64,000 nt of DNA, taken from NCBI RefSeq assembly GCF_002531575.1, contig NZ_NWTI01000008.1, positions 186,001-250,000 on the forward strand. Direction: 5' to 3'. Below, one piece after another: positions 54,504-64,000 of this stretch. Position 1 is the stretch's first letter. Each line of letters begins with the position of its first letter. The notes under the pieces were generated by a model. That model was not told where the DNA came from. It saw nothing but the letters and a program-made list of their open reading frames with translations, and did not search any database. Made by a program: the position numbers and the translations under genes. Source of the stretch: Bradyrhizobium sp. Y36. GTDB taxonomy: Bacteria > Pseudomonadota > Alphaproteobacteria > Rhizobiales > Xanthobacteraceae.

Positions 54504-54541
54504 GCGCCTGGACCACGTCAGACTGACGGACCTTTGCGTGC

Positions 54542-54811
54542 TTGGCGGTCAAGGCCGCGCCCATCGCGCCGCCGGTCCCGGTGTTCAACTGGATCGGCTT
54601 CGACATCGGCGGGTTTGGCGGATATGGCTGGGGCCATCACGATCGCCTCAACGACGCCGGGCTTGCCAATAGCTATGGCTCGGGCGGGCCCATCGCCGGC
54701 GGCCTTGCCCGCTACAACTGGCAGATCAGGAAGTTCGTGCTGGGTGTCGAAGGCGATTTCGCCTGGGCGGACACCAAGGGCGACCACAATTTCGTGGGCG
54801 GCACCCGCGAC
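54542..54811 (+). pseudogene. Truncated Omp31-type porin remnant
   Basis: The translation reads VKAAPIAPPVPVFNWIGFDIGGFGG... ARYNWQIRKFVLGVEGDFAW, the beginning of a mature Omp31-type barrel. It lacks the signal peptide (the preceding bases are the terminator of the first gene) and stops near 54811 in the terminator of the next gene, so only about 90 of 250 residues remain. It has no ATG start. It looks like a decayed tandem copy of the neighbouring porin. Confidence 0.75.
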
Positions 54812-54816
54812 GAGAA

Positions 54817-54846
54817 AAGAGCCCCGGCATTCTTGCCGGGGCTCTT
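54817..54846 (-). terminator. Rho-independent terminator of the SDR gene
   Basis: A 13-bp perfect stem AAGAGCCCCGGCA/TGCCGGGGCTCTT with a 4-nt loop. On the minus strand it is followed by TTTT, so it ends the SDR transcript. Confidence 0.85.
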
Positions 54847-54851
54847 GCTTG

Positions 54852-55622
54852 CTAGGCCATCACGGAGAAGCCGCCATCGACGGGGATCGCGGTGCCCGTG
54901 ACGAAGTTCGATGCCGGCGATGCCAGGAACACGGCGATGCCGGCGAAGTCGTCGATGTCGCCCCAGCGTCCCGCGGGCGTGCGCGCCAGCACCCGCTCGT
55001 GCAATCCCGACACCTGCTGCCGCGCGCCGCGGGTGAGATCGGTGTCGATCCAGCCCGGCAAGATGGCGTTGACCTGGATGTTGTCGGGCGCCCAGGCGTT
55101 GGCGCAGGCGCGCGTGTACTGCACGATGCCGCCCTTGCTCGCCGCATAGGCGGTCGCGAAGCTCGCGCCGAAGATCGACATCATCGAGCCGATGTTGATC
55201 ACCTTGCCGTTGCCCGACGCCTTCAGCGCGGGATAGGCGAGCTTCGAGCACAGGAAGGCGCTGGTGAGGTTGGTTTGGATGACCGTGTTCCACTCGTCGA
55301 GCTCGAGCTCGTGCGGCGGTTTGCGGATGCTCATGCCGGCATTGTTGATGAGGATGTCGACGCGGCCCAGATCCTTCACCACGCGGTCTACCATCGCGGC
55401 GATCGCCGCCTTGTCGGTGACGTCGGTGGTGACGGCAATCGCCTTCACGCCGCGCGCCTTGAGATCGTCGACGGCGGCCTTGGATTTCGCCTCGTTGCGT
55501 CCGACCACGGCGATGTCAGCGCCGGCATCGGCGAGTCCGTGCGCCAGGCCGAGCCCGATGCCGCCATTGCCTCCTGTGACGATCGCGACCTTGCCGCGGA
55601 GATCGAACCGGTTGGATGTCAT
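54852..55622 (-). CDS. SDR family oxidoreductase (gluconate/deoxygluconate dehydrogenase-like)
   Basis: A 256-aa classical SDR: TGGNGGIGLGLA cofactor motif, NNAG (residue about 92), catalytic Ser and YxxxK (AYAASKGG). It resembles 2-deoxy-D-gluconate 3-dehydrogenase and gluconate 5-dehydrogenase. A substrate cannot be fixed. It is preceded on the same strand by a 61-aa membrane protein, 21 bp away, so the two probably form an operon. Confidence 0.88.
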   Translation of the reverse strand: MTSNRFDLRGKVAIVTGGNGGIGLGLAHGLADAGADIAVVGRNEAKSKAAVDDLKARGVKAIAVTTDVTDKAAIAAMVDRVVKDLGRVDILINNAGMSIRKPPHELELDEWNTVIQTNLTSAFLCSKLAYPALKASGNGKVINIGSMMSIFGASFATAYAASKGGIVQYTRACANAWAPDNIQVNAILPGWIDTDLTRGARQQVSGLHERVLARTPAGRWGDIDDFAGIAVFLASPASNFVTGTAIPVDGGFSVMA

Positions 55623-55643
55623 GCTTCTTCTTTCTGGTTTCTT

Positions 55644-55829
55644 CTATTGATTGCTCTGCCAGATCAGGACCAGCCCGAAACCGGCCATGGCTGCGCCATA
55701 ACCCGCCCATTGCAACTGGTTGACCATGAAGCTCGACCGTGGCCAGGCGATGGTGCCCGTGCCCTGTCCGATCCAGAGCAGCCCGACGGCGAGGGCAAAC
55801 AGGCCTGCTACAAGCAGAAATCTGCGCAT
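55644..55829 (-). CDS. Small membrane protein (61 aa)
   Basis: Two hydrophobic helices (RRFLLVAGLFALAVGLLWIG; YGAAMAGFGLVLIW) joined by a loop with TIAWPRSSFMVNQLQW. It is upstream of the SDR gene by 21 bp on the same strand. No named family is recognised, though the layout looks like a common small Bradyrhizobium protein. The start is ATG 55829. Confidence 0.75.
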   Translation of the reverse strand: MRRFLLVAGLFALAVGLLWIGQGTGTIAWPRSSFMVNQLQWAGYGAAMAGFGLVLIWQSNQ

Positions 55830-56154
55830 GCGTTCCTCCCCATCGGTCCGCTTCCGTCACGGTGCGTCGATGATGGATCACCGCCGCCGCGAAAGCTTGG
55901 CCCACACTAGCCGTAGCTTCGGCCTGGATACAATGGCGGCGCCAGCCGCAAGCCGTGCGCGGGGAGATGTCCTCGTCGTCAGACGAGGACGCCAAGCAGG
56001 AGGCGACCGGAGATACCGATCTGCCGTGGCGCGAAGCGCCGTCTCGTCGGGGCGTTGCAAGCCGCGCGAAGTTCGGCGCCGGCTGTCTTGACGGGGAGAT
56101 AACGAAAAAGCCCCGGACGATGCCGGGGCTTTGACGTTTGATCGTGAGATCAGA
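55830..56154. other. Intergenic region between two minus-strand genes
   Basis: No gene. A strong hairpin GTCCTCGTC-GTCA-GACGAGGAC lies at 55969-55990. At the left it holds the promoter of the 61-aa gene; at the right lies the terminator of the second Omp gene. Confidence 0.6.
56107..56132 (-). terminator. Rho-independent terminator of second Omp gene
   Basis: AAAGCCCCGG-ACGATG-CCGGGGCTTT, with a T-run on the minus strand (56105-56109 complement). It shares the core of the terminators at 54474 and 54817. Confidence 0.88.
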
Positions 56155-56943
56155 TCAGTACTTCGCGACGACCGGACCGGTCCAGTTGAAGCGGTAGACC
56201 AGCGAGGTCGAGATCGTCTGGTTCCAGCTGTTGGCGCGGATGGAGTTGCCGGCCAGAGCGTTGGTGCCGTCGACCAGTTCATCCATCGTCTTGGCATTGT
56301 AGAAGGCCGAGCGATATTCGGTCTTCATGAACCAGCCGGGCGAGCTGACGCCGAAGATGTTCAGGCTGTTCTCGACGCCGCCACCGATGAACCAGCCGTT
56401 CCGGTTGTAGCTGTTGATGTGGATGCCCGCGGGCGTGCCGGCGAGGTTCGTGAAGTTGGTCTGGCCGAAGTGAGCGCCAGTGTAACCGCCGTTGACGTAG
56501 GAGAGAACGTTCGGAGCGACCAGCCAGCCGAGGCGAACGCCCGCGGCCCAGGAGGTTTCCAGCTTCTGGTTACCGGTAAGGCCGCCCACGACAGTCGGGT
56601 CCTGAAGGGTGGCGCGGATGCTGCCGAACTGACCGTCGGCGAACACACCGGCGACCCAGGTGCCGCTGAACTGCCAGTCGTAACCGGCGCCGACCGTGCC
56701 GAACCAGCCCGAGCCACCCTGGCGCTGGTCGATGGTCAGCGGAACCGCGCCGACCGTGGTCTGAACGTGCTGGTCAGCGTTCGAGAGGCCACCGCCGCCG
56801 CCGCCGAAGACGTAGAAGCCGGTCCAGTTCGCGATGGGCGCCGCGACCGGGGCCTTCACGTAGGGACGGGCAGCGAGATCAGCCGCCGAGGCCGAACCGG
56901 TCATCGCGGCAACCGCGGTCAGAGCGAGCAAAACCTTTTTCAT
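56155..56943 (-). CDS. Outer-membrane beta-barrel protein (Omp31-type)
   Basis: A 262-aa porin-like protein. Signal peptide KKVLLALTAVAAMTGSASA, then ADLAARPYVKAPVAAPIANWTGFYVFGG, alternating strands, and a C-terminal aromatic end (VVAKY). MKKVLL start is 7 nt from GGGGA; the frame is open further but without a signal sequence. It is a paralogue of the plus-strand porin at 53654. Confidence 0.92.
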   Translation of the reverse strand: MKKVLLALTAVAAMTGSASAADLAARPYVKAPVAAPIANWTGFYVFGGGGGGLSNADQHVQTTVGAVPLTIDQRQGGSGWFGTVGAGYDWQFSGTWVAGVFADGQFGSIRATLQDPTVVGGLTGNQKLETSWAAGVRLGWLVAPNVLSYVNGGYTGAHFGQTNFTNLAGTPAGIHINSYNRNGWFIGGGVENSLNIFGVSSPGWFMKTEYRSAFYNAKTMDELVDGTNALAGNSIRANSWNQTISTSLVYRFNWTGPVVAKY

Positions 56944-57527
56944 GTCAAAATCCCCAACCTTGGTCTGTCGTAACAGGCGCGAGCGCACTGAAGTTCGTGT
57001 CATCTGATGTCCCGGACTATAGACGTTTCCATCCGAAATGCTGTTGCAGGGCAGGCACAGTCGCCGGAAAACGCGGCGCCGAGCCGATTTGGACCGTTGT
57101 CGTCAAAATCGTAGATATCCAAGTAAAATCATGCGCTTGTCGGTCTATTCGGGTGTTTGGATTTGGTAAGTTCTCGTTAGGGAATTCGGCTTTGTCCGAG
57201 ATGGAGGCAGCGCTGCCTCAGCCTTGGCGCCGGTGAGTCGGTGGCCGAGTCGACTCGGAGAGCCTGAGTCGCGGCGCGATATTCCCGGAATTTCGAGCCT
57301 GCCAGGGGGAAAAACCCGCCGAGGCTGGAATTCTGACGGGGGAATCGACGTTTCCGGCCAACCGCCGGATGGCAAAGAGGCGTCGCAGGCGTCCAAGCCA
57401 ACTCCTTGCACTACGCGATAGCCTCGCAGATTCGCCCGCCGCGGGACCGCCGTTGCGACCTTGATTCCGAAAACGCAAAAGGCCCCGGCGAATGACCGGG
57501 GCCTCGGCGAAGACGCAGAACGTGGCC
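56944..57527. other. Intergenic region with promoter of the porin gene
   Basis: No gene; short open frames lack family signs. A -10-like TATAGT on the minus strand lies at 57016-57021, about 72 bp before the porin start; the -35 is weak. The terminator of parE is at 57480-57504. Confidence 0.55.
57480..57504 (-). terminator. Rho-independent terminator of parE
   Basis: A 9-bp stem AGGCCCCGG/CCGGGGCCT with a 7-nt loop and TTTT on the minus strand just after. It is the fourth of a local group of GCCCCGG-core terminators. Confidence 0.88.
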
Positions 57528-59570
<2,043 letters not shown>

Positions 59571-59843
59571 ATATCTTGATGCGTTTTGAGGGCCGCGGGA
59601 GCGGCGAATCGATTGCGCCGACTATGCCACTTCTGACCAGGAAAGGTTATCGCAGGGCGGGTCGGGCGGTGTGGTTGGGAGCCAATCCCGGCGATTTTAC
59701 GCCGCAGGCCCAGTCATTCCCGGCAATTTGACGTCCTCGCCCGGCTCGTGTCGGATTTTGTGACTTGATGTCACACAACCCCTTGGCTTACCAGTCCTTT
59801 TCATCGAGCAGCACCTTGAGACGGGGCGGGAAGGCTAATTTTG

Positions 59844-60374
59844 ATGGAGCAGTTTGCGCACGCCCTGGCCGATTTCGTGCGCGCTCACCAGGCCTGGGCA
59901 GCTCCGATCGTGTTCCTGCTTGCCTTCGGGGAATCGCTCGCTTTCATCTCGCTGCTGGTTCCCGCCTGGGGCGCGCTGGTCGCGATCGGTGCGTTGATCG
60001 GGGTGAGCGGCATCAGCTTCTTTCCGGTCTGGATCGCCGGCGGCCTCGGGGCGGCGTTGGGGGACTGGGTCTCCTATTGGTTCGGCTATCGCTACAAGGA
60101 GAAGGTCGCCGAGATGTGGCCGCTCTCGCGCTATCCGGGACTGCTGCCCAGAGGCGAGGCTTTCGTGCGCAGCTGGGGCATCCCCAGCATCTTCATCGGC
60201 CGCTTCTTCGGCCCCTTGCGCGCCTCGGTGCCGCTCGCGGCCGGCATCTTCGAGATGCCCTATTGGAGCTTCCAGGCCGCCAATTTTGTCTCCGCCCTGG
60301 TGTGGTCGGCCGTGCTGCTGCTGTTCGGCGACGTCCTCGCCAAGATCATGGAATGGATCTGGCGCGTGATCTGA
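59844..60374 (+). CDS. DedA family membrane protein
   Basis: A 176-aa protein with the DedA/VTT (SNARE-associated) fold: FGESLAFISLLVPAWGALVAIG, GAALGDWVSYWFGYRYK and the conserved GRFFGPLRASVPLAAGIFEMPYW block (arginine-glycine motif). These proteins flip phospholipids or support envelope charge balance. I choose ATG 59844; a TTG one codon earlier is an alternative. It stands alone. Confidence 0.88.
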   Translation: MEQFAHALADFVRAHQAWAAPIVFLLAFGESLAFISLLVPAWGALVAIGALIGVSGISFFPVWIAGGLGAALGDWVSYWFGYRYKEKVAEMWPLSRYPGLLPRGEAFVRSWGIPSIFIGRFFGPLRASVPLAAGIFEMPYWSFQAANFVSALVWSAVLLLFGDVLAKIMEWIWRVI

Positions 60375-60600
60375 CGCTCCAAACCTTGACGAAAACCAGA
60401 TCCGGCCTTATAGCCGCGCGCCATGATCAACGCCGCGACCATCCTGTTCGCCCGTCGCCGCCGCCGCTCTTTAGCGGTTTGGGCGGTCGATCGCGTTTGA
60501 GATCATCGTCTTTGCCGCTGGATCCGATCCGCGGCATTCTCTCTCCTGTCAGCGCGATCTGATCCGGCGGCCCCCAAAGAAGGCCCAGCAGGAGACCACG

Positions 60601-61266
60601 ATGTACACGCCCCCATTTTTCAAGCAGGACCGCGCCGCGAGCCTGAAATTCGCGGACGAGCGCGGCTTCGGGACCATGTGTGCCTTCGACGGCAAGAAAC
60701 CGGTCGCATCCCCGCTGCCGTTCTATCTGACCTATGCGGCCGACGGCACGCCGCAGGCCGCCTTTCATGTCGCCCGTCACAATCCGCTGCTAAAGCTGGC
60801 GGGCAGCGATGCGTCCTGGCTGCTCGCGGTCAACGGCCCCGATGCGTATGTGTCGCCGGACTGGTACGTCTCGCCGGATCAGGTGCCGACCTGGCTCTAC
60901 CAGTCAGTGCATCTGAGCGGGCCGGTGCGGCTGTTGTCGGACGAGGAGCTCGCGGTGCAGATCGACACGCTCAGCGACAAGTTCGAGACTTGGCTGCTGC
61001 CGAAGAAGCCGTGGACGTCGGGCAAGATAACGGCGGGACGGCTCGAGGCAATGAAGAAGGCGATCGTGGGTCTGGTCATGACCGTCGAAGAGGTCGAGGG
61101 CAGCTTCAAGCTGAACCAGCACAAATCCGACGCCGACTATGCGGCGATTGCCAATGCGCTCGGCGGCGGCGATGCCGACGCCAGGCAGATCTCACAATTG
61201 ATGCGGCAGGCAAGGCCGCAGGTTTTCGCAAGCGATACGACCATGCTCGAAGGGAGTGCACCATGA
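60601..61266 (+). CDS. FMN-binding (PaiB-like) protein
   Basis: A 221-aa FMN-binding split-barrel protein of the PaiB family, whose Bacillus member represses degradative enzyme genes. Visible regions are [54 protein letters not shown] and the end block [24 protein letters not shown] binding is not evident. GGAG lies 7 bases before ATG 60601. It overlaps the next argC start by 4 bp (ATGA). Confidence 0.88.
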   Translation: MYTPPFFKQDRAASLKFADERGFGTMCAFDGKKPVASPLPFYLTYAADGTPQAAFHVARHNPLLKLAGSDASWLLAVNGPDAYVSPDWYVSPDQVPTWLYQSVHLSGPVRLLSDEELAVQIDTLSDKFETWLLPKKPWTSGKITAGRLEAMKKAIVGLVMTVEEVEGSFKLNQHKSDADYAAIANALGGGDADARQISQLMRQARPQVFASDTTMLEGSAP

Positions 61267-62246
61267 GCCTCGCTGACACCACCAAAGCCCCGACCACCAG
61301 CGCGGCCAAGAAGCCCGCCACTGTCTTCGTCGACGGCGGCTCCGGCACCACCGGGCTCGGCATCAACGAGCGGCTGAAGCTCCAGAACGACGTCGTCGTG
61401 AAGACGATTGCCGACGACAAGCGCAAGGATCCCGCCGCCAAGAAGGCGCTGATGGAGGAGGTGGATCTCGTCATCCTCTGCCTGCCCGACGATGCCGCCA
61501 AGGAGACGGTCGCGCTCGTCGACAGCATGGGGGCCTCGGGCCCGAAGGTGCTGGACGCCTCGACCGCCTACCGGGTCGCGCCCGACTGGGCCTACGGCTT
61601 TCCCGAGTTGACGGCTGACCAGGCCGGCAAGATCAAGGCCGCCAAGAAGGTCTCCAATCCCGGCTGCTATCCGACCGGTACGATCGCGCTGCTGCGGCCG
61701 ATCGTCGATGCCGGTCTGCTGCCGTCAGATTATCCCGTCACCGTCAACGCGGTGAGCGGCTATTCCGGTGGTGGCAAGTCGATGATCGCGAGTTTTGAAG
61801 ACGGCAGCGCGCCGTCCTTCGAGCTCTACGGTCTCGGCTTCGAGCACAAGCATTTGCCCGAGATGCAGCTCTACTCGAACCTGACGCGGCGGCCGATCTT
61901 CATTCCCTCGGTCGGCAATTACCGGCAGGGCATGCTGGTCTCGGTGCCGCTCCAGCTCGACACGCTGCCGGGCCAGCCGAGCGGGGCGGACCTTCAGGCC
62001 GCGCTCGCCAAGCGCTACGCCGGCTCGAAATACGTCAAGGCGATGCCGCTCCAGAACGAGGCGGCCAAAGCCGGCCGGATCGAGCCGGAGGCGCTCAACG
62101 AGACCAACATGCTCGAGCTCTACGTCTTCGCCAGCGACAAACATCATCAGGCCGTGCTGGTCGCCCGGCTCGACAATCTTGGCAAGGGGGCCTCCGGCGC
62201 GGCTGTGCAGAACATGCGGCTGATGCTCGGTCTGGCAGACACGTAA
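61263..62246 (+). CDS. argC: N-acetyl-gamma-glutamyl-phosphate reductase (type 2)
   Basis: A 327-aa arginine-pathway reductase that makes N-acetylglutamate semialdehyde. The Rossmann motif is [14 protein letters not shown], and the catalytic Cys lies in [14 protein letters not shown]. The shorter, GSGTTG type is the second subclass of ArgC. It is coupled to the PaiB-like gene, and a different argC follows 26 bp downstream, so one of the pair may have another substrate. Confidence 0.92.
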   Translation: MSLADTTKAPTTSAAKKPATVFVDGGSGTTGLGINERLKLQNDVVVKTIADDKRKDPAAKKALMEEVDLVILCLPDDAAKETVALVDSMGASGPKVLDASTAYRVAPDWAYGFPELTADQAGKIKAAKKVSNPGCYPTGTIALLRPIVDAGLLPSDYPVTVNAVSGYSGGGKSMIASFEDGSAPSFELYGLGFEHKHLPEMQLYSNLTRRPIFIPSVGNYRQGMLVSVPLQLDTLPGQPSGADLQAALAKRYAGSKYVKAMPLQNEAAKAGRIEPEALNETNMLELYVFASDKHHQAVLVARLDNLGKGASGAAVQNMRLMLGLADT

Positions 62247-62272
62247 CCGGTCCAGCGCTGAGGGAACGTCTG

Positions 62273-63319
62273 ATGAGCACGAAGAAGATCGGCATTCTCG
62301 GCGCCTCCGGCTACACCGGCGCCGACGCCGTGCGCCTGTTGGCGCGGCATCCGAATGCCGAGATCACCGCACTCACCGCCAATACCCACGCCGGCAAAGC
62401 CATGAGCGAGGTGTTTCCGCATTTCTTCATGCTGGACCTGCCTAAACTCGTGGAATGGGAGAAGGTCGACTGGAGCCGGCTCGATGCGGTGTTCTGCGGA
62501 CTGCCCCACGGGACCACGCAGGACATCATCGCCGCTGTCCTGAAGGCAAATCCGCAGATCAAGGTCCTCGACATGTCCGCCGATTTCCGGCTGCGGGACA
62601 AGAACACCTATGCGCAATGGTACGGCCATGAGCATCGGGCGCTCGAATTGCAGGGCGAGGCGGTCTATGGCCTCACCGAATTCTATCGCGAGAAAATCAC
62701 CTCCGCACGGCTGGTGGCCTGTCCCGGCTGCTATCCCACCGCTGCGCTGCTCGCGCTGGTACCGCTTGCGAAGGCCAAGCTGATCGACGTCGACGACATC
62801 GTCATCGACGCAAAATCGGGCGTCACCGGTGCCGGACGCGGGCTGAAGCAGAACACGTTGTTCAGCGAGGCGGGCGAGGGGCTTTCGCCGTATTCGGTCG
62901 GCACGCACCGGCACGCGCCCGAGATCGAGCAGGAGATCGGGGTGGCCGCCGGCTCCGCGGTGTCGGTGAACTTTACGCCGCATCTGATCCCGATGGCGCG
63001 CGGCGAACTCTGTACGTCCTATGTAAAACTCAATGGCGCGACGCCCGACGATTTGCGGGCCGCGCTCGAGCGGGCCTATGTCAACGAACCCTTCGTGCAT
63101 GTCGCGAAAAAGGGCGTGCTGCCGCAGACGCAGAACGTTCGCGGTTCCAACTACGTGCAGATCGGCGTCGTCGCCGATCGCATCAAGAGCCGGGCGATCG
63201 TCATTTCGACGCTCGACAATCTCGTGAAGGGCTCGGCCGGTCAGGCGATCCAGAACATGAACCTGATGTTCGGATTGCCTGAGACTGCGGGCCTGGAGCA
63301 GATCGCGCTGTTTCCGTGA
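62273..63319 (+). CDS. argC: N-acetyl-gamma-glutamyl-phosphate reductase (type 1)
   Basis: A 348-aa ArgC of the longer type. NADP motif GILGASGYTGADAVRLL, catalytic Cys in ARLVACPGCYPTAALLAL, the downstream HRHAPEIEQEI segment and SAGQAIQNMNLM. The two ArgC genes in tandem are different enough not to be a recent duplication. Either could be the main arginine enzyme. Confidence 0.95.
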   Translation: MSTKKIGILGASGYTGADAVRLLARHPNAEITALTANTHAGKAMSEVFPHFFMLDLPKLVEWEKVDWSRLDAVFCGLPHGTTQDIIAAVLKANPQIKVLDMSADFRLRDKNTYAQWYGHEHRALELQGEAVYGLTEFYREKITSARLVACPGCYPTAALLALVPLAKAKLIDVDDIVIDAKSGVTGAGRGLKQNTLFSEAGEGLSPYSVGTHRHAPEIEQEIGVAAGSAVSVNFTPHLIPMARGELCTSYVKLNGATPDDLRAALERAYVNEPFVHVAKKGVLPQTQNVRGSNYVQIGVVADRIKSRAIVISTLDNLVKGSAGQAIQNMNLMFGLPETAGLEQIALFP

Positions 63320-63331
63320 TGTGAGGCGACA

Positions 63332-63925
63332 GTGGACGAAGAGACGCTGCAATTCTACCGCGGCAATGCCGAGGCCTATGCTGGGCGCGAGATCACCTCC
63401 CGCCAGGCGCGGCTGACGGCGTTTCTCGCACGGCTCGTGCCAGGCGCGTCCATTCTCGAACTCGGATGCGGCGCCGGCGGCGACACCGCGGAAATGCTGG
63501 CGCGGGGCTTTGCGGTTCGCGCGACCGACGGATCGCCTGAGATGGCCGAGGTCGCCTCGCGCCGTCTCGGCCGTCCCGTCGAGACCCTGCTGTTCGAGCA
63601 GCTCGACGAGACCGGGGCCTATGACGCCGTCTGGGCCAATGCGTGCCTGCTGCACGTGCCGAGACCCGAACTTGCCGGGATTCTTGCGCGGATCTGGCGC
63701 GCGCTGAAACCGGCCGGCTTGTTCTACGCCAGCTACAAGGCCGGCGAGGCCGATGGCCGCGACACGCTGAACCGCTATTACAATTATCCCTCGCCGGACT
63801 GGCTGCGGGCGACCTATGCGGAGGCGGGCAGCTGGAGCGGGGTGACGATCGATACCGGCGAGGTCAAGGGCTTCGACGACAAAGCCGCAGTGATGCTGTT
63901 CGTCGTCGCGCAGAAGAGCAGCTGA
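63332..63925 (+). CDS. Class I SAM-dependent methyltransferase
   Basis: A 197-aa methyltransferase: SAM-binding ILELGCGAGGDTAEMLARG (motif I), ATDGSPEMAEVASRRLG (motif II) and the acidic YDAVWANACLLHVPR (motif IV). GTG start at 63332 with GAGG just upstream. It follows argC by 12 bp on the same strand, so cotranscription is likely. The target is unknown; the family includes many small-molecule methylases. Confidence 0.87.
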   Translation: MDEETLQFYRGNAEAYAGREITSRQARLTAFLARLVPGASILELGCGAGGDTAEMLARGFAVRATDGSPEMAEVASRRLGRPVETLLFEQLDETGAYDAVWANACLLHVPRPELAGILARIWRALKPAGLFYASYKAGEADGRDTLNRYYNYPSPDWLRATYAEAGSWSGVTIDTGEVKGFDDKAAVMLFVVAQKSS

Positions 63926-63938
63926 GCGCGGTGTGCGC

Positions 63939-64000
63939 TCACACCACCTTGAAGATCGCCAGCGCCAGCACGGCCTGGGCTGCGAAGCCGACGCTGAAGG
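63939..64000 (-). CDS. C-terminal end of an unidentified gene
   Basis: The minus strand reads FSVGFAAQAVLALAIFKVV-stop, 19 complete codons with a hydrophobic end that looks like the last membrane helix of a protein. The gene continues beyond the window. No family can be assigned. Confidence 0.5.
   Translation of the reverse strand, partial: FSVGFAAQAVLALAIFKVV

Noticed and set aside
57145..57478. Several overlapping minus-strand frames of 74-88 codons
   Set aside because: Three different frames are open at once, which points to base composition, and none has a domain or ribosome site.

Overview
The window is about 64 kb of GC-rich chromosomal DNA with dense, high-GC coding and short gaps. 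It looks like a member of the Bradyrhizobium/Rhodopseudomonas group of Alphaproteobacteria. The signs are a CtrA-type box upstream of a cell-wall amidase, an iscS-like/sufBCDS/sufT/sufA iron-sulfur locus, coupled DUF6502 and DUF5666 genes, Omp31-type porins, and at least six palindromic intergenic repeats. The genus is inferred from gene content and was not tested by a search. I see no insertion sequence, prophage, CRISPR array, tRNA or rRNA gene. This is mostly core chromosome with a few accessory insertions.

Layout. 1-9140 (+): a structured non-coding leader, then a peptidoglycan amidase, a class A penicillin-binding protein, prfB with its programmed frameshift, a beta-hydroxyacid dehydrogenase, a DMT exporter and an orphan amino-acid-type binding protein. 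9141-14647 (-): an overlapping polysaccharide operon of a small membrane protein, a glycosyltransferase fused to an ABC-2 permease, an ABC ATPase, a second glycosyltransferase and an O-antigen-ligase-like protein. 14771-23062: the DUF6502/DUF5666 pair, an M23 peptidase, a one-Cys Bcp-type peroxiredoxin and a giant AsmA/YhdP-like protein. 23257-29804: a chemoreceptor, DoxX, an MFS transporter, tyrS and anmK.

29952-33398 is the most unusual stretch. An unknown four-helix membrane protein is translationally coupled to a secreted DNase II-family nuclease, followed by a GST and a Gdx-type SMR exporter whose key Glu is Asp. 33505-43810 holds a hydrolase, a LytTR regulator/acyltransferase pair, and the SUF locus. 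43993-50995 holds a TfoX-like protein, a fabA gene flanked by two related palindromes, a diguanylate cyclase, a DEAD-box helicase, an AraC regulator and a secreted caspase-fold protein. 51108-57528 carries small membrane proteins, a Gly-rich secreted protein, an FAD monooxygenase, two Omp31-type porins, a truncated porin remnant and an SDR. 57528-64000 holds parE, DedA, a PaiB-like protein, two different argC genes in tandem, a methyltransferase and the end of an unidentified gene.

Functional themes are envelope building (amidase, PBP1A, M23, polysaccharide export, AsmA/YhdP, porins), Fe-S assembly, arginine synthesis, and an accessory nuclease/exporter segment. Several genes shorter than 60 codons are described because they have start signals, coupling and membrane-helix composition.
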